From the NCBI GenBank assembly GCA_021790615.1, contig JAJYGW010000267.1:1-5180 (forward strand): a stretch of 5,180 bases of DNA, given 5' to 3'. Positions within the stretch are counted from its first letter, which is position 1. Every line of letters starts with the position of its first letter. A program made the translations under genes and the position numbers. The DNA is from Actinomycetes bacterium. GTDB taxonomy: Bacteria > Actinomycetota > Acidimicrobiia > Acidimicrobiales > JAKAOS01. A model generated the notes under the pieces. That model searched no databases and was not told the DNA's origin. It saw only the letters and a program-made list of their open reading frames with translations. This document shows, piece by piece, positions 1 through 5,180 of this stretch.

Positions 1-642
1 CGATCTCGGGTCGAGGTGCTCGACCTGCGCGAGTCGGATCTGAACGGGATCGACTCGGTGACGTTCGTCGTGAAGGGTGAGGACGCCTGGCAGCGACTGA
101 AGCACGAGGCAGGGCCTCACCGGGTCCAGCGCGTCCCGGTGACAGAGTCGCAGGGACGTGTGCACACGTCCTCGGCGGCCGTGAACGTGCTGCCGGAGGC
201 GGACGAGGTCGAGATCGAGATCGACCCGAACGACCTCCGCGTCGATGTGTACCGCTCCACCGGGCCGGGCGGGCAGTCCGTCAACACGACCGACTCCGCC
301 GTGCGCATCACACACCTTCCGACGGGCCTCGTGGTCTCGATGCAGGACGAGAAGAGCCAGATCCAGAACCGGGCGCGGGCGATGCAGGTGCTGAGGGCCC
401 GCCTCTACGAACTGGAGCAGAGCCGCCAGGATGCGGAGCTCGCCGTCCAGCGCAAGGCCCAGGTCGGCTCGGGCGGGAGGTCCGAGAAGATCCGCACGTA
501 CAACTTCAAGGAGAACCGGGTCACCGACCACCGGATCAACCTCACCCTCTACAAGCTCGACCGAATCCTCATGGGCGATCTCGACGAGATCGTCGACGCC
601 CTCGTCGCCGATGAGCGGATCCGCCAGCTCCAGAGCGCCTGA
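1..642 (+). CDS. prfA: Peptide chain release factor 1 (RF1), 3' part
   Basis: RF1 recognises UAA and UAG stop codons in the ribosomal A site and triggers release of the peptide from the P-site tRNA. The reading frame is open from base 1, so this is the C-terminal 213 residues; by comparison with the roughly 360-residue family about 140-145 N-terminal residues lie outside the window. The codon-recognition tripeptide PVT is at bases 136-144 within [14 protein letters not shown], which marks RF1 rather than RF2 (SPF). The catalytic GGQ loop is at 268-276 and is followed by [15 protein letters not shown], the RF1 form. The RTYNF and [11 protein letters not shown] blocks near the C-terminus are intact. 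The GTG at 16 is an internal valine, not a start. The 3' end overlaps prmC by 32 bases, and PrmC methylates the glutamine of this GGQ. Identification is firm; only the 5' part is missing. Confidence 0.97.
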   Translation, partial: RSRVEVLDLRESDLNGIDSVTFVVKGEDAWQRLKHEAGPHRVQRVPVTESQGRVHTSSAAVNVLPEADEVEIEIDPNDLRVDVYRSTGPGGQSVNTTDSAVRITHLPTGLVVSMQDEKSQIQNRARAMQVLRARLYELEQSRQDAELAVQRKAQVGSGGRSEKIRTYNFKENRVTDHRINLTLYKLDRILMGDLDEIVDALVADERIRQLQSA

Positions 643-1438
643 GCGCCGCCTGCTCGCCCGCGAGGTCGAGAAGCTCGTCGGCAGCGCGCGGGAAGCTCGC
701 TGGATCGTCGAGGAGGTGGGGGGTGACGAGGTGCGGGCCACTGCTCTCGCCCTGCGTCGGATGGCAGGCGAGCCGCTGCAGCACGTCCTCGGTCACTGGG
801 GGTTCCGGCGGCTGGACCTCGTGACGGATGGCCGCGCCCTTGTCCCGAGACCAGAAACGGAGACCGTCGTCGACCTCGCCCTCGCTCACCTCCGACGGTT
901 GCGCGTGGCGGGCGCGTTGTGGATCGCCGATCTCGGCACGGGCTCGGGCGCCATCGCCTGCGCGCTCGCCGACGAGCTGGACCCTCGGCTCGACGTGCAC
1001 ATCCTTGCCGCGGAGGCGTCTGCCGACGCGCTCGCGCTGGCGAGGGAGAACGTGGAGCGGACGAAGACCGGTGGCCGTGTCGAGCTCGTGAAGGGGGACT
1101 GGTTCGAAGCGCTGCCTCCGGAGGCCGGAGGGCGGCTCGACCTGATCGTGTCGAACCCCCCGTACCTGGCCGAGGCGGAGCTGGCGATGCTCGACGCCGT
1201 CGTCCGCGACCACGACCCGCACCGCGCCCTCATCGCCGGGCCGAGCGGGCTCGAGTGCCTCGAGCACCTGATCACCGGTGCGCCCGAGTGGCTCGCTCGG
1301 GGCGGAGCCCTCGTGCTCGAGATCGCTCCGCATCAGAGGGAGGCCGTGATGGACCTGGCCGCCCGGACAGGCTTCCGCATGGCGCGGGTGCACGACGACC
1401 TCGCCGGCCGGCCGCGGGTGCTGGTGGCGGAGCGTTGA
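611..1438 (+). CDS. prmC: Peptide chain release factor N5-glutamine methyltransferase PrmC (HemK)
   Basis: PrmC transfers a methyl group from S-adenosylmethionine to the GGQ glutamine of RF1 and RF2, raising termination efficiency; it is cytosolic. The predicted protein is 275 residues, close to the usual ~277. A helical N-terminal release-factor-binding region (about 1-75) precedes the Rossmann methyltransferase domain. Visible signatures are PRPETE (79-84), the SAM-binding motif DLGTGSG (107-113) and the catalytic NPPY (182-185, in VSNPPYL). The frame is open further upstream, back to about base 431 inside prfA, but that part reads as arginine/serine-rich out-of-frame prfA. ATG 611 gives the family length and is the preferred start. 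No Shine-Dalgarno is visible before it, so translation is probably coupled to prfA through the 32-base overlap. The stop overlaps the next start by one base (TGATG). Confidence 0.95.
   Translation: MSGSASSRAPERRLLAREVEKLVGSAREARWIVEEVGGDEVRATALALRRMAGEPLQHVLGHWGFRRLDLVTDGRALVPRPETETVVDLALAHLRRLRVAGALWIADLGTGSGAIACALADELDPRLDVHILAAEASADALALARENVERTKTGGRVELVKGDWFEALPPEAGGRLDLIVSNPPYLAEAELAMLDAVVRDHDPHRALIAGPSGLECLEHLITGAPEWLARGGALVLEIAPHQREAVMDLAARTGFRMARVHDDLAGRPRVLVAER
1429..1432 (+). promoter_or_regulatory. Ribosome binding site of tsaC
   Basis: GGAG (within GGCGGAG) lies five bases before ATG 1438, inside the end of prmC. It supports the ATG in the TGATG overlap as the start of the next gene and is consistent with stop-restart coupling. 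It is the clearest Shine-Dalgarno-like site among the internal junctions of the window. Confidence 0.5.
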
Positions 1439-2064
1439 TGACGGCAAAAGCACTCGACCGGGCCGTGGAAGCAGTAGCCCGGGGCGCCGTGATCGGGATC
1501 CCGACGGACACGGTCTACGGGATCGGCGCCGATGCGCGCCTCCCCGGAGCGTCTCGCCGCATCTTCGAGGTGAAGGGTCGCCCGGAGTCGGTTGCGCTCC
1601 CCGTGCTGATCGGGGAGCCCGGCGATGCCGGAGCGCTCGCAGAGCTCGATGACCGGGCTCGCCGCCTCATCGAGCACCATTGGCCGGGGCCGCTCACACT
1701 CGTGTTGCGCCGAGCGCCGGGTGTCCTGCTCGACCTCGGTGGCGACCCGAACACGGTCGGGCTCCGCTGTCCCGACCATCTCGTGGCGAGGGCGATCCTG
1801 CGTCGCACAGGACCGCTCGCCGTCACGAGCGCCAATCCCCACGGCGGTGCGCCTGCCCACACGGCTGCCGAGGTGCGCGACCGGCTCGGGCCGAACGTCG
1901 AGCTCGTGGTCGACGGCGGCACGTGCGACGGCTCGCCGTCCACCGTCATCTCCCTTGTCTCGGAGGAGGCTCTCGTGATGCGTGAGGGAGCCCTTGCCGG
2001 GCAAGCGCTGCTGGAGGAGCTCGGCGGAGGCGCACCTTTTTCGGCGACAGGACCCGATCGGTAG
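1438..2064 (+). CDS. tsaC: L-threonylcarbamoyladenylate synthase (TsaC/Sua5, YrdC domain)
   Basis: The enzyme makes threonylcarbamoyl-AMP from threonine, bicarbonate and ATP. The TsaBDE complex then transfers the threonylcarbamoyl group to A37 of ANN-decoding tRNAs (t6A). The protein is 208 residues and consists of a single YrdC/Sua5 domain. The extra C-terminal SUA5 domain of ~340-residue homologues is absent, so it is of the short TsaC type, although actinobacterial annotation often says Sua5. Family blocks seen are PTDTVYG (22-28), the nucleotide-binding KGRPES (46-51), HWPGPLTLVL (81-90) and the VTSAN block (129-133). The start ATG shares its A with the prmC stop and has a GGAG five bases upstream. 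The stop codon TAG (2062-2064) also forms the first half of the proposed glyA -10 hexamer. The family call is secure; the TsaC versus Sua5 name is convention. Confidence 0.93.
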   Translation: MTAKALDRAVEAVARGAVIGIPTDTVYGIGADARLPGASRRIFEVKGRPESVALPVLIGEPGDAGALAELDDRARRLIEHHWPGPLTLVLRRAPGVLLDLGGDPNTVGLRCPDHLVARAILRRTGPLAVTSANPHGGAPAHTAAEVRDRLGPNVELVVDGGTCDGSPSTVISLVSEEALVMREGALAGQALLEELGGGAPFSATGPDR

Positions 2065-2076
2065 ACTCCGACCGAT
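2057..2076 (+). repeat. Short inverted repeat across the tsaC stop and glyA start
   Basis: ATCGGT (2057-2062) and ACCGAT (2071-2076) are perfect reverse complements separated by eight bases. In a read-through transcript this could fold into a 6-bp hairpin that pairs the first two bases of the glyA ATG and the T of the tsaC stop. There is no T-run after it, so it is not an intrinsic terminator. Six base pairs can occur by chance in DNA this rich in CGA/TCG words. Confidence 0.35.
2062..2067 (+). promoter_or_regulatory. Candidate -10 box of a leaderless glyA promoter
   Basis: TAGACT fits the actinobacterial -10 consensus TANNNT and ends seven bases before the glyA ATG at 2075. A transcript started from it would begin at about 2074-2075, i.e. 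at or next to the start codon. No Shine-Dalgarno lies before this ATG, as expected for a leaderless mRNA. The -35 region (about 2038-2044, TTTTCGG) is a poor match to TTGACA. Its first three bases are the tsaC stop codon. Inferred from sequence pattern only. Confidence 0.55.
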
Positions 2077-3421
2077 GACACCGGCTTCGCGCGGCGCGTC
2101 CCCGCTCGCCTTCGTTGCCTCCGGGGTGCTCGCGTCGGATGCGGAGGTGCAAGCGATCCTGGGAAGGGAGCTGCACCGCCAACGGACGACGTTGCAGCTC
2201 ATCGCTTCGGAGAACTTCACGTCTTTCGCGGTCATGGCGGCATCGGCATCGGTCCTCACGAACAAGTACTCGGAGGGCTACCCAGGAAAGCGGTACTACG
2301 GGGGCAACATCTATGCCGACGAGGTCGAGACGCTCGCGAGAGAGCGGGCGAAGTCGCTGTTCGGTGCCGAGCACGCCAACGTCCAACCCCACGCCGGCGC
2401 CTCCGCCAACCTCGGCGCCTACCTTGCGCTCGTAGACCCCGGCGACACGATCCTCGCGATGCGCCTCGACCAGGGCGGCCACCTCACCCACGGGTCGCCG
2501 GTGAGCATCACCGGCAAGATGTACCGATTCGTCGCCTACGGGGTGACACCTGCCGAAGCCGACGGCAGCGGCGAGCGGATCGATCTCGATCAGGTCCGTG
2601 ACCTGGCGAAACGTGAACGTCCCCGCCTCATCGTCGCCGGCACCACGGCCTACTCGCGCACCATCGATCCTGCTCCCTTCCGTGAGATCGCCGACGATGT
2701 CGGGGCGAGGTTCATGTTCGACGCCGCCCACCCGGCCGGCCTCGTCGCCGCCGGGGAGCATCCGAGTCCAGTGGGTATCGCGGATGTCGTGACCCTGACC
2801 ACCCACAAGACGCTCCGCGGTCCTCGCGGCGGCGCCATCCTCACCTCCGAGGAGCTGGGGAGGTCGTTCGACTCGGCCATCTTCCCCGGCTTGCAGGGCG
2901 GTCCGCTCATGCACACGATCGCAGCCAAGGCGGTCGCCTTCGCCGAGGCCGCCCGGCCCGAGTTCAAGGAGTACGCCAAGCAGGTCCGGGCGAACGCCCG
3001 TGCCTTCGCCGACGCCTTGCAGGAGCAGGGATTCCGCCTCGTCGCCGGGGGAACCGACAACCACCTCCTCCTCGTGGACCTCCGGGACTTCGACCCGGAT
3101 CTCACCGGGAAGGTCGCTCAGGACGCCCTCGACCGTGCCGGGATCACGTGCAACCGCAACCAGATCCCGAACGACCCGCGGCCGCCCTTCGTGACGAGCG
3201 GTCTCCGGCTCGGCACCGCAGCCGAGACGACGGCCGGCATGCGTGAGCCCCAGATGGTCGAGGTCGCGTCGCTGATCGCCCGCACCCTCCGTGGCCGCGA
3301 GGACGAAGGCGTGATCACCGGGCTGCGCGGCGAGGTAACGGAGCTCTGTGCCGCCTTCGACCCCTACCCGGACGGCCCCTACCCGGACGGCCCCCATCCG
3401 GACGGCCCTGCCGTCGCCTGA
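2075..3421 (+). CDS. glyA: Serine hydroxymethyltransferase
   Basis: This PLP enzyme interconverts serine plus tetrahydrofolate with glycine plus 5,10-methylene-tetrahydrofolate and is the main source of one-carbon units. The protein is 448 residues, somewhat longer than the ~417 of E. coli, through about 20 extra N-terminal residues and a repeat-bearing C-terminus. Conserved elements are LIASENF, YSEGYPGKRYYGG (from Y65), HLTHGSPV (from H136), FDAAHPAGL with the PLP-nitrogen aspartate D216, THKTLRGPRGG with Schiff-base lysine K245, GLQGGP, GGTDNHL, and TSGLRLGT with the substrate-carboxylate arginine R378. The block after R378 reads TAAETTAGM rather than the common TTRGF/TRRGF type, and the usual DMAH is DAAH. 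The frame is open upstream to 1982, but that part overlaps tsaC; ATG 2075 is chosen because it follows the tsaC stop by ten bases and sits seven bases after a TANNNT box. A second glyA elsewhere in the genome is possible. Confidence 0.95.
   Translation: MTPASRGASPLAFVASGVLASDAEVQAILGRELHRQRTTLQLIASENFTSFAVMAASASVLTNKYSEGYPGKRYYGGNIYADEVETLARERAKSLFGAEHANVQPHAGASANLGAYLALVDPGDTILAMRLDQGGHLTHGSPVSITGKMYRFVAYGVTPAEADGSGERIDLDQVRDLAKRERPRLIVAGTTAYSRTIDPAPFREIADDVGARFMFDAAHPAGLVAAGEHPSPVGIADVVTLTTHKTLRGPRGGAILTSEELGRSFDSAIFPGLQGGPLMHTIAAKAVAFAEAARPEFKEYAKQVRANARAFADALQEQGFRLVAGGTDNHLLLVDLRDFDPDLTGKVAQDALDRAGITCNRNQIPNDPRPPFVTSGLRLGTAAETTAGMREPQMVEVASLIARTLRGREDEGVITGLRGEVTELCAAFDPYPDGPYPDGPHPDGPAVA
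3362..3406 (+). repeat. Three 15-bp in-frame tandem repeats at the glyA 3' end
   Basis: Three adjacent 15-base units encode Pro-Tyr-Pro-Asp-Gly twice and Pro-His-Pro-Asp-Gly once. The first two units are identical; the third differs at two positions, both in the codon pair CCC-CAT-CCG (T to C-type changes that turn Tyr into His). The array ends five codons before the stop and lies outside the conserved enzyme fold. It looks like a coding minisatellite produced by recent duplication. Confidence 0.85.
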
Positions 3422-3433
3422 TCGGGCGGTCCG

Positions 3434-4885
3434 GTGAGCCCGGAGGTCAGCTCCGTCGCTGTAGGCGCCATCGCGGCCGTCTCGACGTTCGCGCTCACAT
3501 GGCTCGTCCGCAGGATCGCGCTCGGTCGGGGCCTCGTCGTCCAACCGGACCCTGCCCGGGTGCACACCCAGCCGACGCCGACGGCGGGCGGTGTTGCGAT
3601 GGTGCTCGGTTTCGCGATCGCCGTCCTCCTCGCCGGCCCGCTCGGCCTGTCCCGCTATGCAGTCGGCCACTCCATCTTCTCGCTCAACCTGACGGGGATC
3701 GTCGGGGTGGTGGCAGCGGCGGCCGTCATCGGCCTGCTCGGCCTCATCGACGACATCCGATCGGTCTCACCGCCGGCCAAGGTCGCCGGCCAGGTGCTGG
3801 CGGCCATGGTCCTGTACTTCTTCGGGGTGACCATGACCCAGATCAAGATCCCGTTCGTCTCCAGTTACTTCGTCCTCGGTGCGCCGATCCTGCCGCTCGT
3901 GACGGCGCTCTGGGTCGTCGGGATCGCGAACGCGGTGAACCTCATCGACGGGCTCGACGGGCTCGCCGCCGGCGTCGTCGCGATCGGGTCCGGCACTCTG
4001 TGCGTCTACGGGATCCGGCTGATCGACCTCGGCGCGCTGGCGCCGAACAACATCGGTCCGCTGCTGGCGGCGGCGTGCTGCGGGATCTCCATCGGCTTCC
4101 TTCCGCACAACTTCCACCGGGCGAAGGTGTTCATGGGCGACACCGGCGCCATGGTCCTCGGGCTGCTCATGGCCGCCGCCACGATGGAGATCGGTGGCCA
4201 GGCCTCCTACGTCGTGTCGGGCACGACGTACTTCTTCCTCGCCCCCCTCGTCGTGCCGATCGTGATCCTCGCGGTCCCGATCCTCGACACCGCCCTCGCC
4301 ATCGTCCGCCGGGCGATCCGCCGCACGGGAGTCATGGAGCGGGATCTCGAGCACCTGCACTACCGCCTCATGCGGCTCGGCCACGGCCATCGGCGTGCCG
4401 TCTTGCTCCTCTGGGCGTGGACACTGGTCCTCTCGGGCCTCGCGCTGTACCCGACCTTCTATCCGAAGTGGAACGCCGCGCTGCCCTTTGCCGTCGCGAT
4501 CCTCGCCATCGCGCTCGTCACGATCTTCCGCCCCGGTGTCGGCAGGCACTCGAGGGGTGCGCTACCGAGCGGCGTCGGGCCGTTCCCGCCCGAGCCCGGT
4601 GTCGCAGCCGCAACCGCCTCCGGCGGCGAGCTGTCACCGGAGGCTCATGGCCTCGACGGCCTCGCGGGCTTGCCGGCCGACAACATGCCAGCTCAGGTGG
4701 GACGCGCGCGTGCAGCCCATCCCGAGCTCGAGCCGGAGGACGAGGAAGTCGCCGTCCTCGGCGGCCGTGCACCGGGCCATGACGGCAACGGCTACGACGG
4801 AGGTGCCCACGACGAGCAGATGGAGAGCTACCGGCGGGCACACCGGCGCCGTTTTGCCCGGCACCATCCTCCGATGCGAGGATAG
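3434..4885 (+). CDS. wecA: WecA/TagO-type polyprenyl-phosphate N-acetylhexosamine-1-phosphate transferase
   Basis: Members of this family sit in the cytoplasmic membrane and transfer a sugar-1-phosphate, usually GlcNAc-1-P from UDP-GlcNAc, to a polyprenyl phosphate as the first step of lipid-linked glycan synthesis; in actinobacteria this serves cell-wall polymers. The protein is 483 residues with about ten to eleven hydrophobic segments up to residue ~364. Motifs in order are RVHTQPTPTAGG (42-53), DDIRS with D106/D107, NAVNLIDGLDG (N166, N169, D172, D175), KVFMGDTGAM (D236) and HLHYRL (307-312). The WecA signature His motif is normally HLHH/HIHH, and GDxGS is more usual than GDTGA. After F365 comes a ~118-residue hydrophilic tail with an acidic patch (EPEDEE) and an Arg/His-rich end. 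GTG 3434 is the first start in the frame, twelve bases after glyA, with only a weak GGGCGG before it. Family firm; exact sugar and acceptor not shown by sequence. Confidence 0.85.
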   Translation: MSPEVSSVAVGAIAAVSTFALTWLVRRIALGRGLVVQPDPARVHTQPTPTAGGVAMVLGFAIAVLLAGPLGLSRYAVGHSIFSLNLTGIVGVVAAAAVIGLLGLIDDIRSVSPPAKVAGQVLAAMVLYFFGVTMTQIKIPFVSSYFVLGAPILPLVTALWVVGIANAVNLIDGLDGLAAGVVAIGSGTLCVYGIRLIDLGALAPNNIGPLLAAACCGISIGFLPHNFHRAKVFMGDTGAMVLGLLMAAATMEIGGQASYVVSGTTYFFLAPLVVPIVILAVPILDTALAIVRRAIRRTGVMERDLEHLHYRLMRLGHGHRRAVLLLWAWTLVLSGLALYPTFYPKWNAALPFAVAILAIALVTIFRPGVGRHSRGALPSGVGPFPPEPGVAAATASGGELSPEAHGLDGLAGLPADNMPAQVGRARAAHPELEPEDEEVAVLGGRAPGHDGNGYDGGAHDEQMESYRRAHRRRFARHHPPMRG

Positions 4886-5099
4886 AGACACGGAAGCGAG
4901 CGGCAAGCCCTCGCCGAGCCCTTTTGTGCTGCTCGGGATGGGTCTTTCCATCGCAGCCTGCCTCGTCGCCGGGATGGGTCTCGGATACGCGGTCGGAGCT
5001 GCGGTCGGCTTGAGCTTGGTGTTCACTTTCGTCGGGCTCGCCGCCGGCATCGTGGGCGCGGCGGCGCTGCTCCGCGCTCAGCTCAGGAAGTACACGTAA
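4854..5099 (+). CDS. Small two-helix membrane protein, AtpZ/AtpI-like
   Basis: A frame ending at TAA 5097-5099 encodes a short hydrophilic leader, then two hydrophobic segments (about residues 24-46 and 53-73 from this start) joined by GLGYAVGAAVG, and a basic end (RAQLRKYT). The GxGLGY turn, the size and the position after wecA resemble AtpZ/AtpI-family proteins that precede atpB and assist F-type ATP synthase c-ring assembly or Mg2+ supply. The DRWLGT-like stretch often following the GLGY turn is not present, so the assignment rests mainly on topology and neighbourhood. The start is uncertain. TTG 4854 (81 residues, 32-base overlap with wecA) includes the hydrophilic leader; GTG 4926 (57 residues) and ATG 4938 (53 residues) avoid overlap but start inside or right at the first helix; ATG 4779 would overlap wecA by 107 bases. 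None has a good Shine-Dalgarno. G/C-rich third positions continue through the helices, supporting real coding. Confidence 0.6.
   Translation: MPGTILRCEDRDTEASGKPSPSPFVLLGMGLSIAACLVAGMGLGYAVGAAVGLSLVFTFVGLAAGIVGAAALLRAQLRKYT
4866..4883 (+). repeat. Short hairpin at the end of the wecA-like gene
   Basis: ATCCTC (4866-4871) and GAGGAT (4878-4883) are exact reverse complements around a six-base loop. The right arm contains GAGGA, the only Shine-Dalgarno-like word near the start of the following small gene, and touches the wecA stop codon (4883-4885). There is no U-run after it, so a terminator is unlikely. It may mask a ribosome binding site or be chance. Confidence 0.35.
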
Positions 5100-5180
5100 C
5101 GAGCCAGCAGCGTGGCCGGCCGGTCGGAGAGGGACTCGGGCGGCCCCGTTGCGAGGAAGCGACGACCGGGACATGAACTC
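5100..5180 (+). other. Gap after the AtpZ-like gene with probable start of the next gene
   Basis: This 81-base stretch has no complete gene. GAGGAAG at 5153-5159 looks like a ribosome binding site and is followed after 13 bases by ATG 5173, whose frame stays open to the window end; the spacing is longer than usual. A second possibility is GTG 5112, also open to the end and giving a 23-residue Arg-rich hydrophilic start. From gene order the next gene is expected to be atpI or atpB, but too little sequence is present to test this. No terminator-like hairpin with a T-run is seen, consistent with transcription continuing rightward. Confidence 0.35.

Noticed and set aside
16..18. GTG as start of the first gene
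   Set aside because: The frame is open to base 1 and residues before it fit RF1, so this is an internal valine of a gene cut by the window edge.
431..610. Upstream extension of the prmC frame
   Set aside because: The extra 60 codons read as Ser/Arg-rich out-of-frame prfA. ATG 611 gives the normal family length.
1406..1413. GGCCGGCC palindrome, found again at 5114-5121
   Set aside because: Eight-base G/C palindromes are expected by chance in DNA of this composition, and the two sites share no flanking sequence.
569..1453. 294-codon minus-strand frame across prmC
   Set aside because: It is a mirror of the prmC coding frame with biased composition and no known motifs.
3362..3406. CRISPR-like or regulatory direct repeats
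   Set aside because: The units are adjacent 15-mers without spacers, in frame within glyA; they are a coding tandem repeat.
1946..3670. Very long open frame (574 codons) on the minus strand across glyA
   Set aside because: It is antisense to a clear glyA with complete active-site motifs, and its product is Arg/Glu/Gly-rich with no recognisable fold. Long antisense frames are expected in GC-rich genes.
3499..4782. 427-codon plus-strand frame inside the wecA-like gene
   Set aside because: The product is almost entirely Arg/Pro/Gly/Ala/His, typical of a shifted frame in GC-rich DNA, while the overlapping frame has ordered transferase motifs and membrane helices.
4866..4890. Intrinsic terminator after the wecA-like gene
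   Set aside because: The stem is only six base pairs and is followed by AGAGACACGG rather than a T-run.

Overview
This window is a compact, co-directional (+ strand) housekeeping gene cluster from a high-GC bacterium. Gene order is prfA (3' part) - prmC - tsaC/sua5 - glyA - wecA-like - small AtpZ/AtpI-like membrane protein, with the edge of a further gene at the right end. This resembles the block upstream of the F-type ATP synthase operon in Actinomycetota (in Mycobacterium tuberculosis, from memory: prfA, hemK/prmC, sua5-like, rfe/wecA, a small membrane protein, then atpB). Strong G/C bias at third codon positions, GTG starts, scarce Shine-Dalgarno sequences and a leaderless-type promoter before glyA all fit an actinobacterium. 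A deep-branching class such as Acidimicrobiia is a guess, not something the sequence proves.

Layout: 1-642 is the C-terminal 213 codons of release factor RF1. The gene for its dedicated methyltransferase PrmC (611-1438) starts inside the end of prfA. The PrmC stop overlaps the ATG of a YrdC/TsaC-type threonylcarbamoyl-AMP synthase (1438-2064). Ten bases later comes serine hydroxymethyltransferase (2075-3421), which appears to have its own leaderless promoter whose -10 hexamer overlaps the tsaC stop codon. Twelve bases after glyA is a polytopic polyprenyl-phosphate sugar-1-phosphate transferase of the MraY/WecA family (3434-4885) with a long hydrophilic C-terminal tail. It overlaps or abuts a two-helix protein of AtpZ/AtpI type (ending at 5099) whose start is unclear. 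The last 80 bases hold no complete gene but probably contain the start of the next one, expected to be atpI or atpB.

Functionally, the left half serves translation: RF1 ends peptides at UAA/UAG, PrmC methylates the RF1 GGQ glutamine, and TsaC makes the precursor of the t6A37 tRNA modification. GlyA supplies glycine and one-carbon units, the WecA-like enzyme starts lipid-linked glycan synthesis at the membrane, and the last gene leads into ATP synthase.

I do not see an undescribed system, mobile element, CRISPR array or RNA gene here. The points worth a second look are small-scale: the overlapping promoter/stop/start arrangement at glyA, a 15-bp in-frame tandem repeat at the glyA 3' end, altered signature residues and a long tail in the WecA-like protein, and the start of the AtpZ-like gene.
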